Part shown: positions 13,338-23,240 of the stretch, in pieces
How positions within the stretch are numbered: the stretch's first letter is position 1
How the letters are laid out: each line of letters begins with the position of its first letter
NCBI GenBank assembly: GCA_013054445.1
Contig: JAAMPI010000011.1
Location: 37,078 to 101,077 of the forward strand
Reading direction: 5' to 3'
Source: Cudoniella acicularis
Taxonomy: Eukaryota > Ascomycota > Leotiomycetes > Helotiales > Helotiaceae
DNA length: 64,000 bases
Notes under the pieces: generated by a model
Databases searched by the model: none
Seen by the model: the letters and a program-made list of their open reading frames with translations, nothing else
Told to the model about the DNA's origin: nothing
Translations under genes and position numbers: made by a program

Positions 13338-16300
13338 TCACGCATCATTAAACCCGCTGCCGACCCTCATGCTCTCCGGCGGGCCTAAATAACTCGTTCT
13401 CACACCCCCCAAATCAATCACAATTTTCTGAAACACAACACCCGGCTCCAAAGCCCAGAGATTCAACACATGAGGTCCGGCAGTAACAGCATGTTTGGTT
13501 ATGTATTTTGCTCCTGCATTTTTCACCGACTCCGACCATGTACTTGGCAACGTCCCGAGCTGGGTGATTGGCACGTATTGTGCTTTTGTTGGAGCGTCGT
13601 TGTCGATTGAGATCGCGTATGTGAGAGGACGGGAGGAATCAGTATTGAGGGAGGGCGCGAGGTGGATTGTTATTGAGGCAGTAGTTGCGGTGAAGACGTA
13701 GATATTGTAGGTTAGTTTTGGGGAGTCGGGGGCTGTTTGCGTACTCGTGGCGACGGGGAAGAGAGTGACGCCTGAGAGGGTGCGTCCGTATCCTGGAATT
13801 ATGCCGTAGGATGCCGTGGCAGAGGATGTAACGGAAGTGTAGTGTTCCGGTTCGATACTGATTGTCATATCGCTCTCGACAAATCCTGCAAAGTCGGATG
13901 GGACATTTACGTTTTGAAGCGGAAGGGAAACAGTGACGCTAGTTGTGCCTGCCACGACTGCGATTTGAGAGGTAGATGAGCCGGCTGGCGCATTTGTCCA
14001 ATCAATGGAGACCTGAACTCGTTGATCTGTGGCGTCTCCTGGAGCTTTCAAAGTGCCTGAAGATGGTGTAAGGATGACCCACGCATCACTTGAGACTGTG
14101 AACGTGGATGAGCTGTTACTCGTGGAATAAATATCAATCCAGCGAGACCTTGGTCCATAAGGGTTCATGGATGGAAGCGAATGTGTGCTACTTCCACCAT
14201 CGACAGCAACACCTGGCTGGCCTTTCGTGCTCGGTGCAGGCCATTTCAAAGTAGGCATGCTATTTGCTGACGGTTGTTGCCTTTGAAGTATCAGCATACT
14301 GCGATGCCTTGGCGAAATGCAAGAGACTCACCAGCTAGTATATCCAATATGCGTCTGGTCCATCATGTGATTCCATTTCCCACCCAATAACTTGTGATAA
14401 GTGGTCGAAAGGGCTGAGTCCTGAGCATAGGCGGTCACGGCAAGATCGCCTTGTGTAGCAGCACTGACTCGCTGTTGTCCAGCGTATAAAGCATTTTTGG
14501 CAGTGGCAATGTACAATTGATGTAGAATATACCCCGCCTTGGAAGGATGGAGAACCATCTCAAAGAAGGACGGTTGAGCGGCTGGGCTGAGCGAATTATA
14601 AACGGCCTGTGCATCTGAAACGAGGACTTGCCATTGATTAAGGACAGTATCAGCTTCATTATAATTTACGATGCTGTAGATGCTTTGATCTAAGAGCTCG
14701 TATTTTCGTCGATTAGCGTACATGCCGTATCTGTCCATGATTGAGGCAGCTGCTGCGGAAACTCCAGATCCAAATTCCCTCGTGGCCCATTGCGATAGCC
14801 AGGTCTGTGTGCTCGTTGGCGATTGATAGAGTGTCATATCATAAGCCATATCTAAGAAGTGGCTGATAGGCACCTCCTGTTTCGGTCAACATCAAGCTGC
14901 AACCCCAGAGTCACCTACAACCGCATAATAATTGTGGAAATATTGGGGGCAATAAAGCGGAAACCTACCAGTGGCTTTAGGTCTCCAACGTTAACAATCC
15001 AAATCTGCCGAGCACCTCTTTCATAGGTGAGATGCATTTGTTCCCAGGTCTTTTCCAGAGAAATAGTATTGATCCATTTGTAGTTCCGAGGATCACCAAC
15101 ATAATCAAAGTGGTAGTAAACGCCAGCTCCAGAAGATCGACTTAGCTCACTCGAAATCGGGAGTCGTTGCATGTTGCCATTGTTGTCATCAGACCAAAGA
15201 AGAGTGATTTCATTCGGGACGGTCATCCCTTTCTGGTAGTATCCCCCAACCTCTTTATAGAGGCACCACATCTGTGGAATTGAGGACAGGTTGTTACTAA
15301 TGACGCTGGATAGAATGGATTGTTGAGATTTGATGACATCCGATAAAGAATCGGCGGTCAAGGTTGACGATCCAGTGTCTCCAGATCCTCGCATTCCCAT
15401 AGTGAAGAGAGATTCGTAAGGCTTTGCTCTTTTCGCTCCATCTGTTAAGAACGAGATGACTTTTGCCTTGTTGGTTGACCAATCCCAAGAACCACTCACG
15501 TACTTTTGCTGTTCCTTGGTCGAACGCATCAGCGGCTCGGTGTGGCTTGTTCCCATCACAATTCCGTAGGAATCAGCGAGTTGCGGATTCTTGGTATCGT
15601 CTAGATTGAACATGCTGTCCCACATTGTTGGCCAAAGATAATTTGCTCTGAGTCGAAGTAGCAATTCGAATACTCGCACGTAAAAGCCGGACACATATCC
15701 AACCCCGCCATACTTCTCTTTGACCCAGTTTGTCAAAGCTGGCTGCTCATCATTGAGAAAAATCCCTCTGTACTTCACGCTTGGAGGTCCCTGCGTTTTC
15801 ACGATATCCAGTGCGTAAATTTGCGATTGCTGTGTGGTGGCAACATCAGCGAACCAGTACCAAGGAGAGACTCCAATCTGCTCTGAGACATCGTAAATTC
15901 CATAAATTGTTCCCCTTTTGTCGCTGCCCGCAATGACCAGAGCAGATGAAAGTCCTGGCATGGGATTGGCGACAATTTGGCTCTGAAATGATTCCCATTG
16001 CCCACTGATCTTAGAGACATCAATTTTTCCTGCGGCCACTAGGGAGTCGATCAATTTGCATTTCCCAATCGTCCCTACAATGATAACTGGCCCACTTGAT
16101 GGCGAGGTGTCGGAAGCTGAAAAATCACCTGTATTGATTGTGAGATTCTTCCCCGTAACACGCCCGAAATCTGCTGAAAGATCTCCACCAGCTCGTTGAA
16201 CGCCTGGAAACTCATTGGAACCCAAGAAGAGGGTTGTTAAAGAATTCCCTCCTGCAAGTTGGATTGCGCCTTGTGTAAAAGAAATCGTTGGAGTCTGGCC

Positions 16301-16357
16301 TAGTCCAAAAGCCAATGGTGGTAAGCAAAGAACGGTTAGTAGAAAGGAGAGCGCCAT
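13338..16357 (-). CDS. Secreted GH115 xylan alpha-1,2-glucuronidase
   Basis: 958 residues from three exons read leftward: 16357-14969, 14876-14332, 14280-13338; the phases agree (0 and 2). The N terminus is a signal peptide (MALSFLLTVLCLPPLAFG). The body matches GH115 along its length, with hallmark stretches such as KYRGIFLNDEQP, LRANYLWPTMWDSMF, MGTSHTEPLMR, LLWSDDNNGN, RQIWIVNVGDLKP, PISHFLDMAYD and KWNHMMDQTHIGYTSW. The C-terminal part is the family's beta-rich extension. GH115 enzymes remove (4-O-methyl)glucuronic acid side chains from glucuronoxylan, including from internal xylose units, outside the cell. The length is normal for fungal members. Both junctions rejoin strongly conserved segments, for example GDLKPL to EVPISHF, so the model is firm. 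Neighbouring genes are a PL7-type lyase and a small secreted protein. Confidence 0.93.
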
Positions 16358-17397
16358 CTTTATGAAATGCGCGAAGTGGTAAGAAATTATTGAAGAAATC
16401 TACAAGAAAAGCGACTTAGCTGATATAGCTGCCAACCCATTAGTAGAATATAAAAGCGTGATGGGATTTAAATTCCCCCTCGCCATCGAAATGAAAAGCA
16501 ATAAAAGTTGTCCATATCTGCCGGCATGCGGCTCATCTAAATGAGCTCGGGATTCGAGAAGAGTGATAAATGTTCCAATGTGGGGCTGCTATTGGCGACG
16601 CAGAGAATGTCAATTATCCTCGCGACGACTAGCATCTAGGTAATGCCGAGTGCGACCTAGCAAAACAGCCTCCATGAGAATGGCCAGAGCATACGCGCAT
16701 CGCAATATTGAAACTCGTTGGTGGAAAATCATCGTCCGGCAATGTAGGAGAACAACGAGTCAGAAGTCTTGGTGTGCACCGAACAGTAATGAAAGGGTTT
16801 GCTGCACTTGTTGATTGTTGATGAAGGTTGAAGAAGGGTTTCGCACGAAAATGGGAAAAAAGCCAGCCTGCACGTGATGAGAAGCCACCAGTATCACGTG
16901 CACCATCGAGAACCCCGTTGCTTGGGCGCCTTCTTGAGCGTTCTTGAATGCAGGCTTAGAGAGTTATCAAGATGGGTAGCAGACAAGTCAGTCGGACAAA
17001 GAGCCCTTCTCCAACATCTAGAAATGCATGACCGAGCCACTGCCAAAAAAGTGGATCATCCGACGTAAAGAAAGCCTCTAGTTCTCCACGACGCAGGGGA
17101 AAATTGGAATCCGGGGTCTAGCGCCGCAGATCTCCTGTTTATCAGGCTTAGATCATGACTTTGAAGTTCTTGTTCTAACTTGGTTCATGGTAAACCCTAT
17201 GGGACCTGGAATATTGCATCTGGTGGGGTGAACAGTAGTGGGGGTAGAGATAAATATTTGAATATTCTCCATGTCCTTCCCACACATCAACCATCAAGGT
17301 TCACCCATCTCCCCTTTCCATTTCACTAACAATTGCCCCTACCCCCGAAGTCCCAGAGTCAAAACTAGAAATCGGTCAAGCTGCTAACAGTCTCAAA
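16358..17397. other. Divergent promoter region between GH115 and the small secreted protein gene
   Basis: Over 1 kb between two genes transcribed away from each other. No coding sequence is supported. AT-rich elements suitable for core promoters lie just 5' of both genes (about 16440-16460 and 17245-17265). The right end is pyrimidine-rich just before the ATG at 17398, as is common in filamentous ascomycetes. Confidence 0.5.
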
Positions 17398-17727
17398 ATG
17401 CATCTCACCCTCCTCCCCATCTTCCCCATCTTTCCCATCATCGCCCTAATCGCCCTCCTACCCCTCACCCTCGCCATTCTCGCATTGAAAACTCTCGAAC
17501 AACGCCAAAATACCGGCTGCCACTGCAGAACCCTGACCGGTTTATCCAGCGGCTCTCAAACCGGCTCGGGCCTCTCATTATCAGGAAGCTGTGGTGCGAG
17601 CACGCTGTATAATTGCACGCAGCAATTTGGAAACGGGCAGGTGGCAGAGAATTGTCTGATTTTTAATGAGGGTGGACAGGATGGGTATGATATGTGTTTG
17701 TTGGGGCTTCGGTTGCCTGGTCGTTGA
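17398..17727 (+). CDS. Small secreted cysteine-containing protein, unknown function
   Basis: 109 residues in a single exon. A long hydrophobic N terminus (about residues 3-30, rich in Ile, Leu and Pro) would act as a signal peptide or, if uncleaved, as a membrane anchor. The mature part is Gly/Ser-rich and has six cysteines: GCHCR, GSCGAS, YNCTQ, ENCLI and DMCLL. This even number suits three disulfides. An AT-rich TATA-like sequence precedes the gene near 17250, and a pyrimidine-rich leader runs to the ATG. I do not recognise the family. It resembles effector-type small secreted proteins only in size, export signal and cysteine content. The neighbouring secreted polysaccharide-degrading enzymes make an extracellular role plausible. 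Confidence 0.6.
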   Translation: MHLTLLPIFPIFPIIALIALLPLTLAILALKTLEQRQNTGCHCRTLTGLSSGSQTGSGLSLSGSCGASTLYNCTQQFGNGQVAENCLIFNEGGQDGYDMCLLGLRLPGR

Positions 17728-19472
17728 GGGGGGGTAAAAGAAGGGAATGAAGAGGGAAGTAAGAATGGAAGTGGGAAAAGAACCTGGGAGTGGAAAATGA
17801 AATTGGAAATGGGAAATGGACAAAGGTTGGGTAAGAAAAAGAGAACAGATGATGGTTGATATACGAAGAGGACTGGTGAAGGGAAGGGAAACCAAAAAGG
17901 ACAGAAAAGAGACCCTCGATTGTCTTTATAAGATTTCTTGGATTCTGTATATTTTCAAAAACAGCATGTATCTATATCCAGGTGCAGTTATCGTACAACA
18001 AGCATTCGGTAGTATCACAACGCCATTTGTCGTACCTCGGTATCCATCCCATGACTCCTGGACTATGTTTTTTTTCGATAAGGGCTTCTCGGTAACCGTC
18101 GACAAACGCCCAACGCCCAACAAACACCAACTAGATTTTGCGGCTTTTGTGCGAAAATCAAGGAGCGGAATTCACCGTCACTCTATTCCTCGAATCCGCT
18201 TATTCAGGGTCTGGTGTAACGACTTAGCGTCAAGATAGAGTCTTTTTGAGCCGATATCAGGTGCTCCGATAGGGAAGGCCATTTCATGACTCGGTCTGTT
18301 GTGGAAGTTTTTGATTCAGTCGGATTGGCATTTTTGCCATTGCTGCAAGCAATTTCAACTCAAGAGGGGATGTTTATTTCGTAGCCTAATAAGTTGCGCT
18401 ACCAAAGCTATTCGTAAATTTCGCTTTTACTACTAACCCTACTAAGGATGTTTCTAGTGAAGAAGAAGAAGGCAAGCACGGCAGCCGAGACGAGAGGCTG
18501 CTATTGAGACGTTTATAAGATTGTTAGAACTCTTGGATCTTGGACCTGGGAAGACTTTAAGTGAACTGGGGTTTAAGGTGATTTTAAAATTCTTGTTCTA
18601 GTGCTGCTAACTGTTTTCCTGTTGTCGTAATTAATATTGTTGTCAATAACTTCACTTATATTTACGCCTCAAAAGGCCTAAGCTAGAGCCTCGATCCATG
18701 AGCTGATAGCTAGAAAAACTAAAAAGCGTACTGTGGCTTACAGGATTTAAATCTAGAACTGATATAAGAGAAAAGAAACAGGAATATTTTGGCGAGCGAA
18801 AATAAGCAGAGAAATCCACAGTAGTACACAACGTGATGTAGTTTACTTAGCCTGCGCTAGTTTATTTAAGTACTGCTCTCTCTAATTTGCTTTACATAGA
18901 CCTTAATTATTCTTAGTTTATCTATAATTTTTAATAGATCTTTAATAATAGATTAAGAGCAGACTTAACTTACAGCCTGTGACTACTGCTTTCCGAGTTA
19001 AATTTTTATTTCTTTCGTCTGTTATATCACGAAATTTCGATGCTTTCCAATAATCGGGATCACGTGACAAGCACTGCCTTTGCTCAGGTCTGCTCACCCT
19101 ATTTACGCACCCATCTCACCAAAAATTACCAACTTTTAATGAGGAGCCCAAAAAGGCTTCTCCTCCTCCGGCCAGGGATCCCAAATAGGTTACCCACTAT
19201 ACATTCACAACCACACCGACAGATACGGAGGTTGTTTTCGACCCCCTGTGCGTTTTACCTGAGGGCTGCATATTCTAAAAATGGCCGTCTCCTCTCCCCT
19301 TCGCATCTTTCCTCTCCTGTGACGGGCTAGCCGTTTTATAATGAATTGGCAACTAGCGAGCTCTAAATACAGAGAGGATAACTTGAAGAGAAGAAGAGAA
19401 CCGAGAAGAGAGCTCCGTAGTGAGTTAAATGAGCTCTGAAGGCTCAGAGGCTGGCAAGCTGAGTCCAAGTTA
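17728..19472. other. AT-rich intergenic stretch without a supportable gene
   Basis: After a purine-rich run (17740-17930) the sequence becomes AT-rich with frequent stops in all frames (18240-19030). Frames at 17816-18238 and 19040-19330 show no motif or codon pattern of a real gene. The composition suggests old, decayed repetitive DNA, though I could not name an element. It leads into the MITE starting at 19473. Confidence 0.45.
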
Positions 19473-20027
19473 GGGCCCGTTCGGTTGCACCATTTCTAGG
19501 TCCATATCCTATATCCATAATGCCTTCATATCAAATGACCATTTTTGCACTACTAGATGGCCTTAGGTTCCATATCTCAGCATTCGTTATAGCTGAAAAT
19601 GGCCTCCATAATGCACGGACGAAAAAAAATTATAGTGCCTTTACTAGTCTTTAGGTATGCGAAATAGATATTAGTGTTAAAACTTTTTTATTTTTATGAT
19701 ATATAGCCCTAAATTAAAATATTAGGTTCTAACTATATATAATACTTTGGCTAGTATTATTTTTTAATATAATATTAAATCGTATATATAGTACTATATA
19801 TAAAGTTGGTATGTTTAATCGTTTACTACATGATTACGCCATGATATAGAGTCTAAAAGCTGCTCGAGAGCAACTTTCTGAGAATGGGCCTTTTGTAGTG
19901 GTCTAAATGAAAGCTCTAGCTCAGCACTATATCATATAAAGCCAAATAGGCAACCAAACGCTGTTCAGTTCTCATATGGAGATGGTATATGGATATAGGG
20001 CACTATATCGTGCAATTGAACGGGCCC
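19473..20027. mobile_element. PIF/Harbinger-like MITE with TTA target-site duplication
   Basis: A 555-bp non-coding element. Its left end begins GGGCCCGTTCGGTTGCACC and its right end, read in reverse complement, begins GGGCCCGTTCAATTGCACG. The arms stay similar further in, with CCTATATCCATA on both sides. The element is flanked by the same three bases, TTA, at 19470-19472 and 20028-20030. A 3-bp TTA/TAA duplication with GGGCC-type termini is typical of PIF/Harbinger DNA transposons and their MITEs. The interior is AT-rich and has no transposase frame, so it would need a transposase supplied from elsewhere. Confidence 0.75.
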
Positions 20028-20030
20028 TTA

Positions 20031-20425
20031 GAGGTTCGACCTCTCACATCTCCTATCTTCTCCCCTATCTCTCTGCTCTCCGAAGACAAGTCTAGGATTG
20101 ATAGCAAACGGAGGTACGCCAAAATGTGGGAATTTTGAAAAGCGTATATTATTAATATTATAAAATCGAGTTTAGAATAGTAAGCACTAATATATCTCAG
20201 GTATATAATGAAGTTTCTAGGGTCAGACCTACGTGATATAGAAGATATGAAGTATATTATTAAAGCTATTACTTAACTTGTAATAAGCTGAATAAAATTT
20301 TTTTTTTTTTTTAAAAATGTTCTAAATCTATTCTCTGTTATAAGGCTACTACTAATGATTAAAACTAAAAGAAATTTTCTGGAATAAAATGAATTAAAAA
20401 GTTCTACAAAAGTGTACCGAAACAT
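20031..20425. other. AT-rich spacer
   Basis: Strongly AT-rich, with a T run near 20300 and stops in every frame. No gene is seen. It may be the decayed 3' flank of the HET remnant that starts at 20426 on the minus strand. Confidence 0.4.
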
Positions 20426-21129
20426 CTACAATAGAATTATAGTACTAGAAACAGCTCCATCGAACTCCTCCCAAAGCATCCCGCCTATTCCCACTCGGAA
20501 ATATTCATTTCGACCAAATCCCGCTTCGGCAATTACCAGTCCAAGCCTAGCTGACCATTTATCTTCACGATAATCCTCAATTAAAACAATCCATATCTTG
20601 TCAAATTGACCATCCTCAAACTCTTCGTCTAACACAATCCACCTAGTGTTCCGTGAGCCATTTCTTATGTGCCAGAACCTTTCCAATTTGTCGACCTTGG
20701 TATTCGAAACACCGCTCAAGAACCCGGGGAACTCCAAGTGCGGATTTTTCGGTAGCATGTCATGAATTGCTTGCACAAGGGACGAAACTTCTTTAATCTT
20801 GGTGTCCAATTTTAGTGGAGCAGGATGATGTATCCAAGGCAAATGCTCCGTAGGATATTCTTGCATACATGATGAATCGAAATTTTTGCCGAAACCAGAA
20901 GTTCACCACTTATGACTGGTTCCCAGATGCCAGATGCACCCCACGACGATTCTTTGGTCCAGATTCCAGCAAGATATTTTGCAGGAGTTGAGCGCTGTAT
21001 ATATTCGGCCAAGCCAGCAATGGCGGGTAGCTTGTCTATATCTTTCGTAAGATCGCACTTGGTGTACCATTCTATTATTTGAAACCATTCTCGTCCTACG
21101 GTGTTTTGAAGTTGATTGACACTAATCAT
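20426..21129 (-). pseudogene. Decayed C-terminal half of a HET-domain (heterokaryon incompatibility) protein
   Basis: Two overlapping minus-strand frames (21129-20812 and 20866-20426) together resemble the part of HET proteins that follows the HET domain. The first has the typical progression W-x-x-I-x-x-(Y)T-x-x-x-LT, then DKLPAIAGLAEYIQRSTPAKYLAGIW, then a shortened copy of the Ser-Trp-Ala-Ser segment. The second ends with the family's final strand pattern (YFRVGIGGM...). The frame changes between them, and no HET domain or start exon is found upstream. There a candidate solo LTR begins at 21317. I read this as a broken, truncated relic. The assignment rests on pattern memory of the family and is moderate. 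Confidence 0.45.
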
Positions 21130-21316
21130 GAGATCGAGCTCTATCTACAGGAGTACTGAAAATTTGGGGGCCGGAACTGTTGAACATGTACCTTCTAAAA
21201 ACAACGCACAGACCACCCAGATCATAGACAGCGGCGATAACGACGATGAAACTCGTACTCGACATTTCATACCGCTAAAACAATATTCTATTTCTCCCAC
21301 TGTGTAGACTATCTTT

Positions 21317-21706
21317 TGTTAGAGGTAAGGGTATAACCGTAGTACGCGGTATATAGTATATAGAAGATATATCTATATAGTCGTCGGTAAGCGGCTAAGG
21401 TGTGGATAGCGGAAGAAGAGTCGACTGTTAGGTCGAGAGTGATTCAAGTATATAGAATAATAATATGAATTTGACTTAAAGACTTATCTATCTACAAAGG
21501 GGTGAGCGGACTATATATACTACAAGTGTAGTTACTAGAAGCTTCTATAACTTAGAAATCAACGCTTAGAAATCAACGCTTATAAATCAACGCTTATAAA
21601 TCAAAGCTTATAAATCAAAGCTTATAAATCAAAGAACAACCTAGAAGATTCTAGTAAGGTTTAAACCTTAAGCCTAGAATAGTGCTTATTACCTAATAAT
21701 GTAACA
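21317..21706. mobile_element. Candidate solo LTR of a Copia-type retrotransposon
   Basis: The segment starts TGTTAGAGG and ends AATGTAACA, giving the TG...CA ends and short inverted TGTTA/TAACA termini typical of fungal Ty1/Copia LTRs. Its length, about 390 bp, is in the usual range. No 5-bp target duplication is visible (TCTTT on the left, GTTTC on the right), and there is no second LTR or internal pol region here. The call is therefore tentative. It lies immediately 5' of the HET remnant. Confidence 0.35.
21551..21634. repeat. 14-bp tandem repeat, six units
   Basis: Six adjacent copies of a 14-bp unit of the form CTTATAAATCAACG, with two successive variants: CTTAGAAATCAA/CG, then CTTATAAATCAA/AG. 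The change from CG-type to AG-type units along the array suggests stepwise expansion. It is internal to the candidate solo LTR. Confidence 0.8.
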
Positions 21707-23240
21707 GTTTCCAACCATAAAGGTGTTACACAGATATGATGCATAGTGATTACCAAAGCTTAGGAATTGTGGTGTCACACCCGCAAAGTTCCCACGAGGG
21801 TACTGTCAATGTCACGTTGATGCATGTTTATTAAGCCCCCAAGCATCTTGACACCTTCTCCATATATCCGGCGAAGTACCCGCTGAAGATTGGCCAGTTA
21901 AAACACTCAAAGAGCAAGCTGGGAAAGAGCCGCATGGATCTCCACGGAAAAGGGAGGAGATGTAGATAGTTCTGCAGATGCTGCCATACCCGCAAAGGCT
22001 ATGCCCGGGATACCGGAACACGCGATGCGGGCGTGCGCAGAGGAAAATACACTGTATTGCCGTGCTGCTCTAATTTTTTAAATCGAGCTCAATTTCACAG
22101 TATTCAAACACTCTCCGCATGTGTGGATATTTGGCTGTGCTACCGATATGTGAGAGTGGTCTGATCTGCTGGATGATGTAAGGTATTTTCCTCATGCCGG
22201 CATTGAGACAATGAGGAGATGCATGTTCTGTCTACGAATCGTTTTTTTGAATTCGGAGATAGATCGAAAAATAATAACTCGCTGCTTTAAATGTCTCTTG
22301 GCTCTGCAATTCATGTTGTATCGGCTTTCCGAGGTATTGTTAACGTGATTTTTCTTTCGTCGTCATGTCTCAAAAGTTTCGACAGCACTTCAAAATAATA
22401 AAATCGCCATAAACCTAAACATAACTATAACTTGGTGTGTCTACGAAAATCAGTATGAAAACACATTGTAATTAGAGTGTTTATTTCAGCAGAATGTTGA
22501 AAGCTTTTAATTATGAAGTATTTTCGGTGATTTGACGATATTGGCTGGGTGTGAAACAACGAGGTGAGACGAAAGGCGCTTCTTCACTATTGAACGCTTC
22601 TTAGTGTGAGAAGACAAACTAATTGAGAGAAATTGAAGGCGCATGCAGTGGATTTAAATAGTAGAGGTAGCTTTGTTGGATCACTAATTCAACATTGGGA
22701 ATTTAGGGCTAACTGTCTGAGCTTGTCTGGAGACAGTCATATTCTAACGTCAAATTTAAACTTTAAACCTACGAGAATCTGGTAACACGGATTATAAATA
22801 TATTTTCTTTTGTAGGTACCTCTATTCGTGCGAGTACCTCTCCTCGTTTAAGTTCTTTTGCTTATATAGTTAGAAGTCGGAAGATGCGGAGGAAGCAGCA
22901 GCGCAAGAGAGAAATCGACTACAGCCTGAATGCTGCTACTTTAAGCTCCTCTCCTTTTGTAAATGTCAAGATCTCAGTCAGTTATCCATTACTCCATTTT
23001 AGATGAGGAGAAATTCTTTTGAGTTCGTGGACATTTATTATTTTGAAGTGTTATGTGTGACTTTGCGCCGCTCAATAGTAGAAGAAATATCTGCGGAGAC
23101 AAGCTTCTGTCCAACGAAACTAAAAACTCCCATTTATAGATGAATTTACTTAGCACTTCCTTATTTTTCAAAGTCACGAAGAGATGGGCTGAACTGCATG
23201 TGGTATCTCTGTAATTTTATGCTCTTGGGCTGTGATGACT
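21707..23240. other. Intergenic region 3' of RRP12, no supportable gene
   Basis: Short open frames such as 22021-21812 (-) have no recognised motif. The region completes the AT-rich island of about 17.7-23.2 kb. Its right end is the 3' flank of RRP12. Confidence 0.45.

Noticed and set aside
17816..18238. 140-codon plus-strand frame 3' of the small secreted protein
   Set aside because: It starts in a purine-rich low-complexity run and has no motif or export signal.
20028..20050. GGTTCGA sequence resembling a tRNA T-arm
   Set aside because: No acceptor stem, anticodon arm or A-box lies at the right distance; it is the right flank of the MITE. The same holds for the GGTTCGAAC at about 50988.
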